Shown: positions 48,812 to 59,645, counted from the stretch's first letter. The stretch is DNA of 64,000 bases from Malachius bipustulatus (GCA_910589415.1 OU342639.1:31318268-31382267); one strand, 5' to 3'. The notes: generated by a model from the sequence alone, not told the origin. Made by a program: numbers and translations.

Positions 48812-49499
48812 TATTTCAGAATTATTATCTGAAAGTGAAAGCAATTAACTGAATTGGCACGCGCCACTGGAATATTCTTCTCATCTTCTCTCGCTCGCCG
48901 TGGACCTCCGTAAGGTAAAAATTAGTCATTGCCATCAATAAACGTACTCAGCTACAACAACTGTAGATCAAGAGTTCGTGACCATAACAAGCAATATTCA
49001 TCATAACCTGTCCTGTTTATTAAATGTAGCCGAACTGATCAACGTTACGATCCATATATCGAAAGCAGTTAAAGTAATGCACGCAATTAAATTTTCTCTT
49101 AAATCAAATCAACGACCAGTCTCCAGTTACAACGTTTTATCGCCTTAAATTGATTCCATTACGACTCTATTGCTCGCTTTTTACAACTAATCACAATACG
49201 GTGACTGAGCGAGTAATCAAATGTCACGCTTTAATTGGTTATTGCCCCTAAGAGTTTCATTAAAACTGTAATCGAAATTATTATTGCTCTAATCGCCTTG
49301 ATATTTACGTACGTCAGAGGTATTCTAATTCAGGTCTTAATAATCTAACAACAATTTCATTCTTCTTTTAACGGACCCTTTAAAATTCTATAGAGGTTTA
49401 TAAGCTCATTGACACATTTTATACCCAATTCTGTCGAGGAAACATATCCGAAGGAATTACACTCTTGATATAAGGATGCTATACACTACTTTTGGATTA
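48812..49499. other. Gene-free stretch
   Basis: No gene or repeat recognised. Several TAAT-containing stretches and moderate complexity could suit a regulatory region, but that is only an impression. Confidence 0.35.
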
Positions 49500-49666
49500 C
49501 CAAGAGGAACGAGCAAATTAACTTCTACGCAAAATATACGTAAGTGTTGCAAATTCCGAAGAGCAGCCGCCCTGATAGTAGCAACATAGTTGAGACAAAG
49601 ATTACCCACCAATTTTGGAGCTGATTAATTACCATACCAAGAAGAAATATTCAATTGACGGACGAC
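49500..49666 (-). pseudogene. Possible left half of an interrupted reverse transcriptase remnant
   Basis: On the minus strand, immediately after the non-LTR insertion point, the translation RPSIEYFFLVW resembles the RPSLEYCSxxW motif at the end of CR1/Jockey-type reverse transcriptase regions. The other half, on the far side of the insertion (54659-55195), carries upstream RT motifs in the same orientation. The match here is short and broken by stops. Confidence 0.35.
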
Positions 49667-49679
49667 AAAGCCGGACCTT
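49667..49679 (+). repeat. Non-LTR element target-site duplication, left copy
   Basis: AAAGCCGGACCTT, repeated at 54646-54658 on the far side of the element. The poly-T follows directly. Confidence 0.9.
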
Positions 49680-49696
49680 TTTTTTTTTTTTTTTTT
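49680..49696 (-). other. Poly(A) tail of the non-LTR element
   Basis: A T run on the + strand directly after the left target duplication corresponds to the 3' A tail of the minus-strand element. Its exact start is blurred because the duplication itself ends in TT. Confidence 0.85.
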
Positions 49697-49840
49697 GAAA
49701 AAGGAGGGTAAATCCATTATGGATACCCATGCATTGGGTTATGTGGGAGTCCCACCCACTAAAAGCCCCTCCTTTCGAGGGCCGTCTTGGTCACCGGAAG
49801 CACCTCAGCCTCATGGGCTTATTGTGCACCCCCTTTTGCT

Positions 49841-52800
49841 TCATGACACCCATTCCATCAGTCTGGTTCCCTGAACTAACTTGTGCAGCCCCGTTACTGA
49901 ATGAGTTTCATATTCTTCCGGACGCATTTTTTGTTGTCCGTATATCTCCTGTCTTCTGCGGTCCAGAGCCTCGCATTCACACAGTACATGTTTTGCTGTC
50001 TCCTGGGCCCTATTGCATTCTCGGCAACTTAGGTCTCCATTGAACAGTCCTATTTTATTTAAGTGTTCTTTTAGGGCAATATGTCCCGTTAGTAATCCCA
50101 CTGTAATGCGTAACTGATTCCTGCTAAGTAATAGTAGTTCTTCAGTTGTCTTTTTTATGGGTCCTTTGATAAAGGCTTTCCCATGTTGGTGTTTGGTCCT
50201 TTTGTCCCAATATATTTTGTGTTTTTCTTTGACCCATATATTAACCTGACCCCGTGCTGTACTTTTTGGTACTCCCAGGGCAGGTTCTGGGCCAATGTAT
50301 TTAGTCGAGGATCCTCTTCTTGCTAGCTCGTCGGCTTTTTCATTGCCTGTGATTCCTCTATGTCCTGGCACCCACATCAAGGTTACCTTATTGCGTTCTG
50401 CCAGGGTTTCGAGATTCTCACGGCATTCCCACAGTAGTCTGGACGTTATCTTGGGGCTTTCTATAGCCCTCAGAACCGCCTGACTATCTGTTAATATATT
50501 GATCCGTCTATTTTTGTAGGCCCTCTTATTGTTTATGCTCGCGCAGTGTAGCATAGCGTATATTTCCGATTGAAATACAGTTGCCCACTGCCCGAGAGAT
50601 ATGGTGTGTTGAGTATTGTCCAACTCATTGTATATACCAGCTCCAGTTCCTTGGTCGGTCTTTGACCCGTCAATGTACCAGGTTGTTCCGACTAGCCTGT
50701 TGCTGTCTGTGGGCTCATTCCATTCCTCTCGATCTTTGATGCTCACCTCAAAGCTCTTGTGGAATTTGAATTTTGGAGTCATGTGGTCTGTGTTTGCATC
50801 TAGCAGGTCCACTTCCACATAGTTTTTGATTCTATTGTGTCCAAGTTCCGCATATTTGCCCCTTGGTTCTTCTTGCAGCCTTAGTCGTGCCAGTCTTGCC
50901 TCTCCCATTATCATTAGATGAAGTGGTGGGAGGTCTAGGAGGACTTCCATTGCTGCAGTTGAAGTAGTTTTCATTGCCCCCGTTATTCCAAGGCATGCGA
51001 GTCTTTGCACCTTGCTGAGCTTGTTTATCGCGGTATTTTGTTGCATCTTTGTCCACCATACCAGAGATGCATACAACAACATTGGTCTAATCACTCTGGT
51101 GTACGCCCAGTACACCATATGTGGTTTTAATCCCCATGTTTTCCCATAAGTTCGTCTGACCATCATGAATGTGGTCTCCGCTCTTCTTTTAATCCTGTCT
51201 ATCTGTTGGTTCCAGGTGAGTTTTGAGTCTAAGATTACCCCAAGATATTTCACCTCTCCCGATATTTGTACGTTCCTGCCTCGAAGTTTTAGTGGTCCTA
51301 GGCCCACCAGTTTCCTTCGATTAGTAAACGCTATGATGGTTGATTTGGAGGGACTTATGTTCAGTCCCTCTTCGTTTGTCCATTTGGTTACAACATTTAA
51401 AGCCCTTTGCATACAGGGCCTTATTGTGTCGTTAAATTTGCCTTGAATTAATATGACAAGGTCATCAGCATATCCTATGCTCTTGATTCCCTCTTGGTCC
51501 AGACGTTTCATTAGCTCGTCCATAACAAGGTTCCATATCAAGGGAGACAGTACGCCTCCTTGTGGACACCCCCTTGCTACCTGAGCCACCACAGTCTCCC
51601 CAAATAGGGATGTGCATACCAATCTGCTTTTCAACATGAAGTCTATCCACCTGCATATTGTTGCATTGATTCCTCTGTTCCTCAATGCATTGGAGATTGA
51701 TTCTAGGGAGGTGTTGTCGAACGCACCTTCTATGTCCAAGAAAGCACATAATAGTACTTCCTTGTGTTTTATTGCGTATTCTGCCTTTTCTACCAGGTGG
51801 TGTAAAGCTGATTCCGTTGATTTTCCTGTTCTATATGCATGTTGGTCTTGATGAAATGGTCTGTTTGCCAGGACATCATCCCTTATATGCCTATCGAGCA
51901 GTTTTTCTAAAGTCTTCAGCAAAAAAGACATGAGACTTATGGGTCTTAGAGATTTTGCCCCTTCCTGTCCTGTTTTCCCAGGTTTAGGTATATAAATTAC
52001 TCTAATTAAGGTCCAGGCTTTGGGTATGTGCCCCAGTGCAAGACTGCCCCTGAGGATCATACTTAGCCTCTGTGTCAGAAGATGTGGTCCTTTCTGCAAC
52101 ATTATTGGGTAGATGCCATCTATACCCGGCGATTTATAGGGTTCAAAGGAGTTGATTGCCCATTTGATTTTGTTCTCGTTTATCACCGATTTCGCAACCT
52201 GCCAGCTGTCCCTGTTCGTCCTCTTTGGGGTTCCCAGTTCTGCATTTAGGCAGTCTTGTGGAGATAGATCGGTGACTCTAGAACCTGGAAAATGGACTCT
52301 GAGTAATTCTCTCATTGTGTCCTTTCCCGTTTCCGTATATTTGCCACTCTCTGTTTTCAGAGTGTGTATGGAGCTCTGGGGTTGCTTTGAGAGTATTTTA
52401 TGGAGTCTAGCATATTCTTGAGTTCCTTCTATGTCCTCACAATGCTTTCTCCATGAATCTCTCTTTGCTTTCCTCAGTGCTTTGTTGTATTCTGTGAGAG
52501 CCTTTCTGTATATCTCCCACTTATTTGTTTCCTTCGCTTTATTGAAGTATTTCCTAACTTGTCCTCTTTGTGCAGCTAGGTTTCTGTTCCACCAGGGCAC
52601 ATTCCTGTTGGAGTCCCTGCTGACAAGGGGACAGTTGTTGTTATAGGCCGAAGTGATTGCATCCTGCACTTGTCCTGCTACCACTTCTAGGTCTATTGTG
52701 TTTTTTATCGTATTTCTCGTCTGTTTTAAACCGTGCTCCAGGTCTGTCTTATAAGACTCCCAGTTAGTTTTCCGAGGGTTGCGATAAATTTCTTGTATGG

Positions 52801-53482
52801 TTTTGTTTCCATTTATTGTAAAGTTTATGTGTCTGTGATCCGAGCAACTAACCTCATCAGATACATGCCAGTTTTTGACATAGCTTCCTACGTATGGTGT
52901 AGCTATAGTTATGTCTATGACCTCCTTTCGTCTTGAGTTGACAAAAGTAGGTTTATTTCCTACATTTAATATGTCTAGATTGTTAGTCATTATAAATTGT
53001 AGTAGTGACTCACCTCTTTCGTTGGTGTTTGTGCTTCCCCAAGTTGTATGGTGCGCGTTGGTGTCGCACCCGATGATCAGCTGTGGTCCTTTTCCCCCGC
53101 AGTCTCTCACCAGTTTTTCTACCTCTTTGGGTGGTGGTAGTTCCAGGGCGTCATATGGGAAATATGCTGATCCGAGAATTATCTCCCTCGACATATTCCC
53201 GCTGACTGTCCTGATTTTTGCTACCGTCAAATCCCTAGAAGAAAGGTTAGTTAACGGAAGTATTTTAAGTCCTTTTTTGACTAGTATGCAGGTTCTAGGG
53301 GTTTCATGGGATCTACTGTAAATTAGTTCTCCCACCCCCCCTAGTCCCATTACCTTACCTTTGTTGATCCAAGGTTCTTGTATGAGGGCCACGTCAAATT
53401 CCCTCATTGACACAGTAAGGGCAGCTGATGCCGCCTTACTGTGCTGGAGGTTCGCTTGAAGGACCCTGATTTTGCCCGCCAT
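49841..53482 (-). CDS. Non-LTR ORF2: endonuclease, reverse transcriptase, RNase H
   Basis: 1213 codons without interruption. The APE-type endonuclease (about 1-225) shows N11 in LQANLQHSKA, E36 in IQEPW, D-x-N in GCDTNAHH near 139-141, and SDHRHI at its end. The reverse transcriptase (about 440-720) shows FLDIEGAFDN with D583 and YADD at 671-674. RNase H (about 930-1065) shows YIDGSKT with D938, SEIYAML, LTDSQAV and GNEKADELAR, so all four acidic positions appear present. A CX2C...H...C tail (CRECNRAQETAKHVLCEC) follows. The protein nicks the target and copies the element RNA there. The ORF starts at an ATG inside the end of ORF1, so translation probably depends on re-initiation or frameshifting. 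All catalytic motifs are intact, suggesting recent activity. Confidence 0.93.
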   Translation of the reverse strand: MAGKIRVLQANLQHSKAASAALTVSMREFDVALIQEPWINKGKVMGLGGVGELIYSRSHETPRTCILVKKGLKILPLTNLSSRDLTVAKIRTVSGNMSREIILGSAYFPYDALELPPPKEVEKLVRDCGGKGPQLIIGCDTNAHHTTWGSTNTNERGESLLQFIMTNNLDILNVGNKPTFVNSRRKEVIDITIATPYVGSYVKNWHVSDEVSCSDHRHINFTINGNKTIQEIYRNPRKTNWESYKTDLEHGLKQTRNTIKNTIDLEVVAGQVQDAITSAYNNNCPLVSRDSNRNVPWWNRNLAAQRGQVRKYFNKAKETNKWEIYRKALTEYNKALRKAKRDSWRKHCEDIEGTQEYARLHKILSKQPQSSIHTLKTESGKYTETGKDTMRELLRVHFPGSRVTDLSPQDCLNAELGTPKRTNRDSWQVAKSVINENKIKWAINSFEPYKSPGIDGIYPIMLQKGPHLLTQRLSMILRGSLALGHIPKAWTLIRVIYIPKPGKTGQEGAKSLRPISLMSFLLKTLEKLLDRHIRDDVLANRPFHQDQHAYRTGKSTESALHHLVEKAEYAIKHKEVLLCAFLDIEGAFDNTSLESISNALRNRGINATICRWIDFMLKSRLVCTSLFGETVVAQVARGCPQGGVLSPLIWNLVMDELMKRLDQEGIKSIGYADDLVILIQGKFNDTIRPCMQRALNVVTKWTNEEGLNISPSKSTIIAFTNRRKLVGLGPLKLRGRNVQISGEVKYLGVILDSKLTWNQQIDRIKRRAETTFMMVRRTYGKTWGLKPHMVYWAYTRVIRPMLLYASLVWWTKMQQNTAINKLSKVQRLACLGITGAMKTTSTAAMEVLLDLPPLHLMIMGEARLARLRLQEEPRGKYAELGHNRIKNYVEVDLLDANTDHMTPKFKFHKSFEVSIKDREEWNEPTDSNRLVGTTWYIDGSKTDQGTGAGIYNELDNTQHTISLGQWATVFQSEIYAMLHCASINNKRAYKNRRINILTDSQAVLRAIESPKITSRLLWECRENLETLAERNKVTLMWVPGHRGITGNEKADELARRGSSTKYIGPEPALGVPKSTARGQVNIWVKEKHKIYWDKRTKHQHGKAFIKGPIKKTTEELLLLSRNQLRITVGLLTGHIALKEHLNKIGLFNGDLSCRECNRAQETAKHVLCECEALDRRRQEIYGQQKMRPEEYETHSVTGLHKLVQGTRLMEWVS

Positions 53483-54521
53483 CGAGTCCTTTCAACACTC
53501 GGAAAGTCACCCTTCCGAGTCTGTAGTACGCTCGAAACCGGGATCTCTCGAGGGTCTTGAATGACCCCTCGTCTATTGAAAAGGCCCGGATTACTCCCTC
53601 CTTCTCTTTTTTCTTGCTGAGTTGTAGCCAGCTACCCACGTTCAGACCTGGATTCTGCCTCTCTAGACGTGTCCTTACTGGCCCATCCTCTTCTTCTGGT
53701 CCCGGGATGTAGACTAGAACTCTCGGCCTCTTTGGTAGGTCCTTGGCCTCGACTGTTGTCAGGGCCATCCCTTCCCAAAGTCCGCCCAGTGTCCCAATCA
53801 CCCCCACAAGCCAGGTTTTTGTATGTTCGTTTGCGCAGTGCATCCATAGGACTCCTCCGCTAAACGATACTTTTTCGAATTGCAATGGACTTTTGCTCCC
53901 CGAGGGTGTGCTGTCCATTGCTTCGACTAGTTTCTTCTGGATCAGTTCTGTCTTTCCCTGATCCAGAGTAAATTCAGGATGGCGTCTGTCTATCACCGCC
54001 ATCCTTAGTCCAGACACTGCCTCGCTGTAGCTCCCTTTAGGTTTCGTTTCCGTTGCCTTGCTGGGTCCCTTGCCAGACAGTGTTTGACTATTATTACCCT
54101 TCGCTCTCTTTGGGGCTTGGGGTGGAGTTTTCGAGTCGTCCCGAGATCTTTTTCCACTCTTCGGTTCCTTCTCTTTTGTTGCTTTGCTGTTGGTTGGACG
54201 TTTTTCAGTTCATGTGCCAGCAGCAATTTTTTGTTCCTTTCGGAGTTTCCTTTTCTGGGCCCCCGAAAGTCTTTTTTCTTTTATTGTTGATATCTGCAGT
54301 CCTATGTTTCCAATCCCTGCAGATATTGTATCAGCGGTCCCTGTTGTCCCCACTGATGATTCACTGCCATGGTCAGATTTGTCATCCTCCATGGCAGTTC
54401 CTGGCGTTACATTGCCCTCCCCAGAATCCGAGGGGCAGCCTGGCACTAGGCCAGGGAGGGATTCTGAACCAGTGGTTCTACCCTCCTGGGGTACTTCTTC
54501 CTGTCGTTTCTGTTCCGCCAT
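53436..54521 (-). pseudogene. Non-LTR ORF1 (DUF4780-like) with one premature stop
   Basis: One frame runs for 361 codons, broken only by TGA at 54210-54212. The N-terminal 103 residues are low-complexity, with a basic stretch LSGAQKRKLRKEQK. After the stop, lysine-rich sequence continues, then from about 54017 a globular part: LRMAVIDRRHPE, FSGGVLWMHCANE, PKRPRVLVYIPGPEE, RQNPGLNVGSWLQLS and YRLGRVTFRVLKG. This order matches DUF4780, a domain known from arthropod retrotransposon ORF1 proteins, thought to act in the RNA-protein particle. No CCHC knuckles are seen, unlike many ORF1 proteins. The stop could be a C-to-T change at a CGA codon. Downstream ATGs, or readthrough, might still give a shortened product. 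Confidence 0.8.
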
Positions 54522-54645
54522 TATTTTTTCTTCGTGTGTTGTTGGTTCGCGCCGTTTCCGGTACCTTACCCTGTCGGGAAAGGCCTTCCCCTATCCACCA
54601 CCTGGGGACGCGCCCGATGGGGGTAACACACAAGCCCCACACGGG
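54522..54645 (-). other. Non-LTR 5' untranslated leader
   Basis: The 124 bases from the target duplication to the ORF1 ATG are GC-richer than the surroundings. In such elements an internal promoter is expected here; no motif is identified. Confidence 0.5.
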
Positions 54646-54658
54646 AAAGCCGGACCTT
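54646..54658 (+). repeat. Non-LTR element target-site duplication, right copy
   Basis: AAAGCCGGACCTT, matching 49667-49679. Confidence 0.9.
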
Positions 54659-55195
54659 ACAGATAATGAAAAAAGTGGCCAGGTTTCCAGGTTATAAAAC
54701 AAGGTTTGGATCGGTTAAGAATTCGGTAAAAATTTGGCGAGTACCGTTCATAAATTTGCGTCTTCTAGGAAATATGCACCTGTATCTTCTGACACGAATC
54801 CTAGCTGACCCAAAAGCTTGAGGGAAGGTGGATTCAGAGTGTCATTGAGGACAGATGAGAAAACACCCTCAGTACTGTGGCCGTGGAATCCTTTGATGCT
54901 TCAACCACCACGGGTAATTCAGCAATATGCTCTGAATACAAGACCACTGCTTGTGCCACCCCAAATCTCTCAATGATCTAAGACCAGAAATGTTCTAAGT
55001 GCGTATCAAGATGATCGGTTGTTGATCAATTCATAGCGAAATTCAAATGACGATTACTCAGAACTCCCGCCCTCTCCAGATAGTGTAGCAGTTCGAAGTT
55101 GATAATTTTTAACATTGTCTTGGATAGCTGGGAGAGATCGAAGTTTTCTGGAGATTTGGGAGTTTTGCTATTTAATCCCGCTCTAACCTATACAC
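54659..55195 (-). pseudogene. CR1/Jockey-like reverse transcriptase remnant
   Basis: Minus-strand translation gives SQLSKTMLKIINFELLHYLE, then RAGVLSNRHLNF, a stop, STTDHLDTHLEHFW, a stop, and IIERFGVAQAVVL. This follows the fingers region of CR1/Jockey-group reverse transcriptases (LSKxLEKxIxxQLxxYLE...RSTTD...HLW...IExxGxAxAVxLDI). The catalytic LDISKAFD box is replaced by LYSEHIAE, so the copy is dead. Later sequence (VVVEASKDSTATVLRVFSS, LGQLGF) is uncertain. It adjoins the younger non-LTR insertion and probably continued into 49500-49666 before that insertion. Confidence 0.65.
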
Positions 55196-55197
55196 TA

Positions 55198-56174
55198 TAC
55201 AGGGTGTCCCAGTTTATAGTACAGTAACTTCAGCATTCTATATAAAAAGTCATGTTAAGGAAGAAAGTTTTATACAGCATGCATCGAAAAGTTCTTAGTT
55301 CTCTAGATACTGGTGGGTGTTGAGTTTTCTGAAAGAAAATAAATTTTTTTAGTATCTCAAAATTGACCCAATGAAATTTCTCGAAATTTTATACACTAGC
55401 TGCGTTAATTGAAGTAGATACATGGTTTGATCCTCCCAAAAAAGCATTATTCAATACAGCGGCGGAGATCTGGTTGTATTGGTACCTTCTTTATTAAATA
55501 ATTTCTACGCCACTGACTTTAATGGCGATTTAATATTTTTGGTAGATACCTCCTGTTATTTAGAGGAAAAAGTCATATAATGTTTTTGTTATAGGACGCA
55601 CTGTTTTGAAGAAATTCCGCAATGTAAGAACCCATGCAAGTTTTATGTAATGCAACACGCTTCAATAACGATCGCAGAAAATATTGATTTCCGCAAAGCA
55701 AAAACTCATTAGCATTGATTTTCATGATTTATTTTACCCTCTACGGGTTCGTACATTGTGCCATATCTCGGAAACGGTGCGCCCTACAATGAAAACGTAA
55801 CATGATTTTTTTCCTTTAAACAAAACCGGTATCTGCCATAAATAACAAATTTGCATTAAAGTCAGTGGTGTAGAAATTATTCAATAAAAAAGGTAAGAAC
55901 ACACCCAGATCTCTGCCACTGGATTAAAATATTTTGTTAGGAGTATCAAATCATGTAGGTACTTCAATTAACGCAGCCACTGTGAAAAATTTTGAGAAAT
56001 TCCATTGAGCCAATTTTGAGATATTAAAAAAAATTATTTTCCTTCAGAAAACTCACCCACCAGTATCTCGAGCACTAAGGCCTTTTGATGTTGTACATAT
56101 AAAACTTTCTTCTTTAAAATGAATTTTTCAATCGAATGCTGAAATTACGTTACTATAAACTGGGACACCCTGTA
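55198..56174. mobile_element. Palindromic (foldback) element, 977 bp
   Basis: The left end TACAGGGTGTCCCAGTTTAT and the right end ATAAACTGGGACACCCTGTA are perfect reverse complements. Arms of about 440 bp pair with scattered mismatches, leaving a loop of about 90 bp (around 55640-55730). Both arms carry the CAGCGGCGGAGATCTGG and CGCCACTGAC modules also found in the element at 41625-42353. The right arm has ATCTCGGAAACGGTGCGCC at 55765-55783. The first 15 bases equal those of the 45111 element, but the rest differs. Confidence 0.9.
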
Positions 56175-58487
56175 CTGTTATGTCAAAAAAGCTGTTCTTT
56201 TTTTTTTATCCTATTTTTTGATTCTTATAATTAATATTTGGAATAACTATAGGTAAATATTCTGTAGCTTTAGAATAATTAATTGCGAGAAATATGCATA
56301 TACTGTTAAATTCAAATTTTTGCACGTAACAACGTGTCTTTTCGTCTGTCTACAATTTTCATCAATTTTTACACATGCACCAATAATTCAATCGTAGATA
56401 TTACATTAAATCTGCTTCTGTTGAAGTGAGTTACAGTAATGAAATTTGTGAGGGTGAGAATTCAATCATGCATTTGAGGGTGGTTTTGGTATGAATCAAT
56501 TATTGGTAGAGACCAGACATTTAAAAAATGATTTGAATACCATATTTATTTCAGCTCAATTTACAAACGGCAATAGAGAATGCAAAAGTGTGTAAATAGC
56601 TGCGATTTTTCGTTATCACAGCTGCATCTGTTTGTATTGCAACGTGTACTCGGGATGCCAAATCAAAGAAAAACAAAAATAACTGCATAAAACATTACTG
56701 GTATATTGTAAGTTAATTTTCATCGGTTTCATACGCCGAACGGTCGACTTTTATTTACATATACAGCGAGATATCAGAGTCCATCGCGGGAATTTATGGG
56801 AACGATTTGTGTGAATCAAAACGCAATTGGTCGGATTCGAACAAATGTGTACTTGCACAATACATTGCGTTTTACCCCTCCTGTTGGCGCTTGTAAACGT
56901 AAATTTCTAGAGATTTATAATCTGTTCAATGATGTATGTAGACAAAATTTTAGCAATTTGAATATGTCATTACTGTTGCCTTGCCTCATTGCTTCATATC
57001 TGATTAATATGTGCGTCAGTTGTCAAATAGCTTAACATATTTCAAAGTCGCGAGAGATGAAACGGGAATAGATCTATTGTTTCTTAATACATCAATCTTG
57101 CAAGATATCTTTAATACTGTAGATATTGTTTGTAATATCTTCAGCTCCGTTGAAATCAAAAATTTATTATGTATTTGACAACACATGCATTGTCGAATTA
57201 GCATTTTGTTTTACATCATTTAAATTGCATTACAAATTATCACCGTGTAGACGATGTTCGTGTATTTTTTATTTAGAAATCAATCTAAAGTTAATTCTCG
57301 AGTTATCTAAATGTACCTATGACAGTTCTATCTATGGTCATATAATACTTCAGTCTTCAGTAGGTAATTATCGTTCGCAATAATTATAAGTACGCAAATG
57401 AGAGGTTCTTCTTAATAGCATTTGATTTTATGTGCAATTAGTATAGCGTAATTATATCGAGCTTGAGTATGTTACTATCATAATCATAATCGTCTATAAA
57501 GATCAGTCAATAACGTACGAATCGTGATTTCAAGCAGATCCCATCATTGTAAGTATTCATAGTTTCCTTCATCAATAAGCATAAGTCTCAGTTTTGTTAA
57601 AACATTTTGGAGTTTTTCTGTTTTTCGTATTCATTTTAAATCCTGCCCCTTTTTCTTATTTTACTCCCTTCCTCTGTGTGCGATCTCAATGACCGGCTTG
57701 CGTGTAGGCGATTAAAAATTGTAATAATTGGTGCGTATAATACGCGCAGCGTCTCTTAATGATTGGGTGAGGTTTTAATTATAAATATGATAAATTAGGA
57801 TAACAGGAGCATGGCGAACGTTTTATTTTTACGTTACAGATTTATCCAGATGCTGCACTGCACAAGTATTTAATTGAAGAGCAATTCTTCAGGACTGCTT
57901 ATTAAATTTAAACGCGTTGCGGCGACTTCCGAGAACAATTCTCTTTTTCGTGTAATAGTAAAAAGCGTAGTGCTTGTCACTCGACTCTACTTGCTCGTAC
58001 GGCGTTTCACGGTGAATTCTTGCTTGGGCCTTGGGTTGGCTCTCTGGAAAGATGGGACGAAGCAGGGAAAAATACACACCCGACTTACACGAACGTATTC
58101 GTCTGCAAGAATAATTATAAACTTTCATTTGATTAATTTCTCGAGACAAAACTTTCACTGATCAAATTGTTGGTGTCTGTCTTTGAAAAATCATTCACAG
58201 ATTTCAGTATTTTTTGCAGTTTTCTGAGATCTTGGAGATATCAAACAATTTCAACTTGCTCTAATTGGTATTTTTTAAGCTATGATGGCAACTTAAATGT
58301 AACGTATAAATGTAAATATAGAGCTTTCAATCAAATTGACTGTAGAACTAAAGAGAAAGTGTCATAATTTTGTTACCTTTATATTATTTTACTTTATATT
58401 CATGGATGGTAAAATTAGAGGATGCCTCCATGTAATATTAACCGGGCATTTAACTAAAAGAGGATTTGACTGTGCAGTGCAGGGTTA
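56175..58487. other. Gene-free stretch
   Basis: No gene recognised. Open frames at 57874-58161 on both strands cover the same bases and have no motif. Confidence 0.4.
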
Positions 58488-58516
58488 TGCCTGCGGCCCT
58501 TTGGCCGTCGGGCTAG
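58488..58516 (+). repeat. GC-rich hairpin string
   Basis: GCCTGCGGCCCTTTGGCCGT forms a GGCC-CTTT-GGCC type hairpin in AT-rich DNA, similar in style to 47972-48008. Confidence 0.45.
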
Positions 58517-59645
58517 AGTGTCAATTACATTGACGAAAGCACACACACCGCAGTACCGGGCTGTGATTACCCGCTATCAATCTACATTACTAATGCAGCA
58601 TTAATTTCAATTAAGCATCCTGAATTACTGTTTCAATATTTGCAACTGGCGCGTCTGAATAGTGCAAACAATAGTCGGAATCAGCTCGGAGCGATGTGCC
58701 TGAACAAATATCTACTTCCGTGAACATCACAGAAGCACTGCTTGATCTATCATCGTCAACTTTATCTAGTCTAAGCCTTGCCGGCTCTGTATATGATGCA
58801 CAGATGCATTATATAAGCTGCAAAAAATAGACAAATGTAGGGAACATACCTTGATCCTTGATTAAGTCCCTTTTTACAGGTCGCAATCTGACGAAATCTT
58901 ATATAAATAAATTTCTTATGAATATTGCGCATAATTTGATTTGTAACTGCAGTATTTACAATCAAATTATGGAACGAGAGGAATGAAGACAAAATTCAGG
59001 ATTGCTGGTGCGTTGACGTAAAAAGGGGAAGGGGTACCCGCGGGATTTTGAGAGTATGAATATACCGTAGTGGAAATGACAGAGTTGCACACGCTTTTAC
59101 TTCCGTATTGTTAATATACGAACATCAAAGGTATTTCGATATAAAGGATGATTCTTTCAGAAAAAATGTTATTGCTGTCAATCCGAATGTGAAATTTAAT
59201 CCCTGGAGGTTATCCCCCATCGTCAGTTTTCCATTCCTTCAAGATACACGCATCAGTAGCGTACGTATAAATTATCGCGTAGAATTGTTTCAAGGTTCAG
59301 GCAGTCTGTGAGCTCATTTAGGATGGTATTATATACAATGATAGCTCTCAGGTTTGTGAAAAAAAAAAAAATCCAGACACATTTCTCTGGTTTAATTGAA
59401 TTAAAAGTGATGAGAAAATTAAATTCTCTGCCTTGATTTTTCATTTTTTCCGTATTTTCAGAATCCCAGACTACCTTTAGCGGTAGCCGTCAAACGCCCT
59501 TGTCGTCAGTAATATTTTAGCAAATAAGGGAAAAAGAGACAGATGGAAACCTTAAATGTAAATAGAAGCTCGGGAAGAATGAATACTAAATAATGCCTGA
59601 TGTAATGAACTGATGCGACTCTATATATACAAGCAGGGTATAATA
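58517..59645. other. Gene-free stretch
   Basis: No gene recognised up to the mariner insertion. The TA at 59644-59645 is the mariner target copy. Confidence 0.4.

Larger units (their letters stand above)
49680..54645 (-). mobile_element. Full-length R1/LOA-like non-LTR retrotransposon
   Basis: About 5.0 kb, minus strand, bounded by 13-bp target duplications. The 3' end is an A tail (T run from about 49680 on the + strand) and the 5' leader is about 124 bp. Two ORFs are arranged as usual: ORF1 (53436-54521) and ORF2 (49841-53482), overlapping by 47 bases. ORF2 is uninterrupted; ORF1 has a single TGA. The presence of endonuclease, reverse transcriptase and RNase H points to the I superfamily; R1 or LOA is suggested by the N-terminal LQANLQHSKAAS and the ORF1 type. 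Insertion by target-primed reverse transcription is the known mechanism. Confidence 0.9.

Noticed and set aside
49729..53961. Numerous + strand open frames of 60-136 codons
   Set aside because: All are shadows of the intact minus-strand ORF2 and ORF1.
54053..54697. 214-codon + strand open frame
   Set aside because: It is antisense to ORF1 of the non-LTR element. The GC-rich, stop-poor base composition explains its length.
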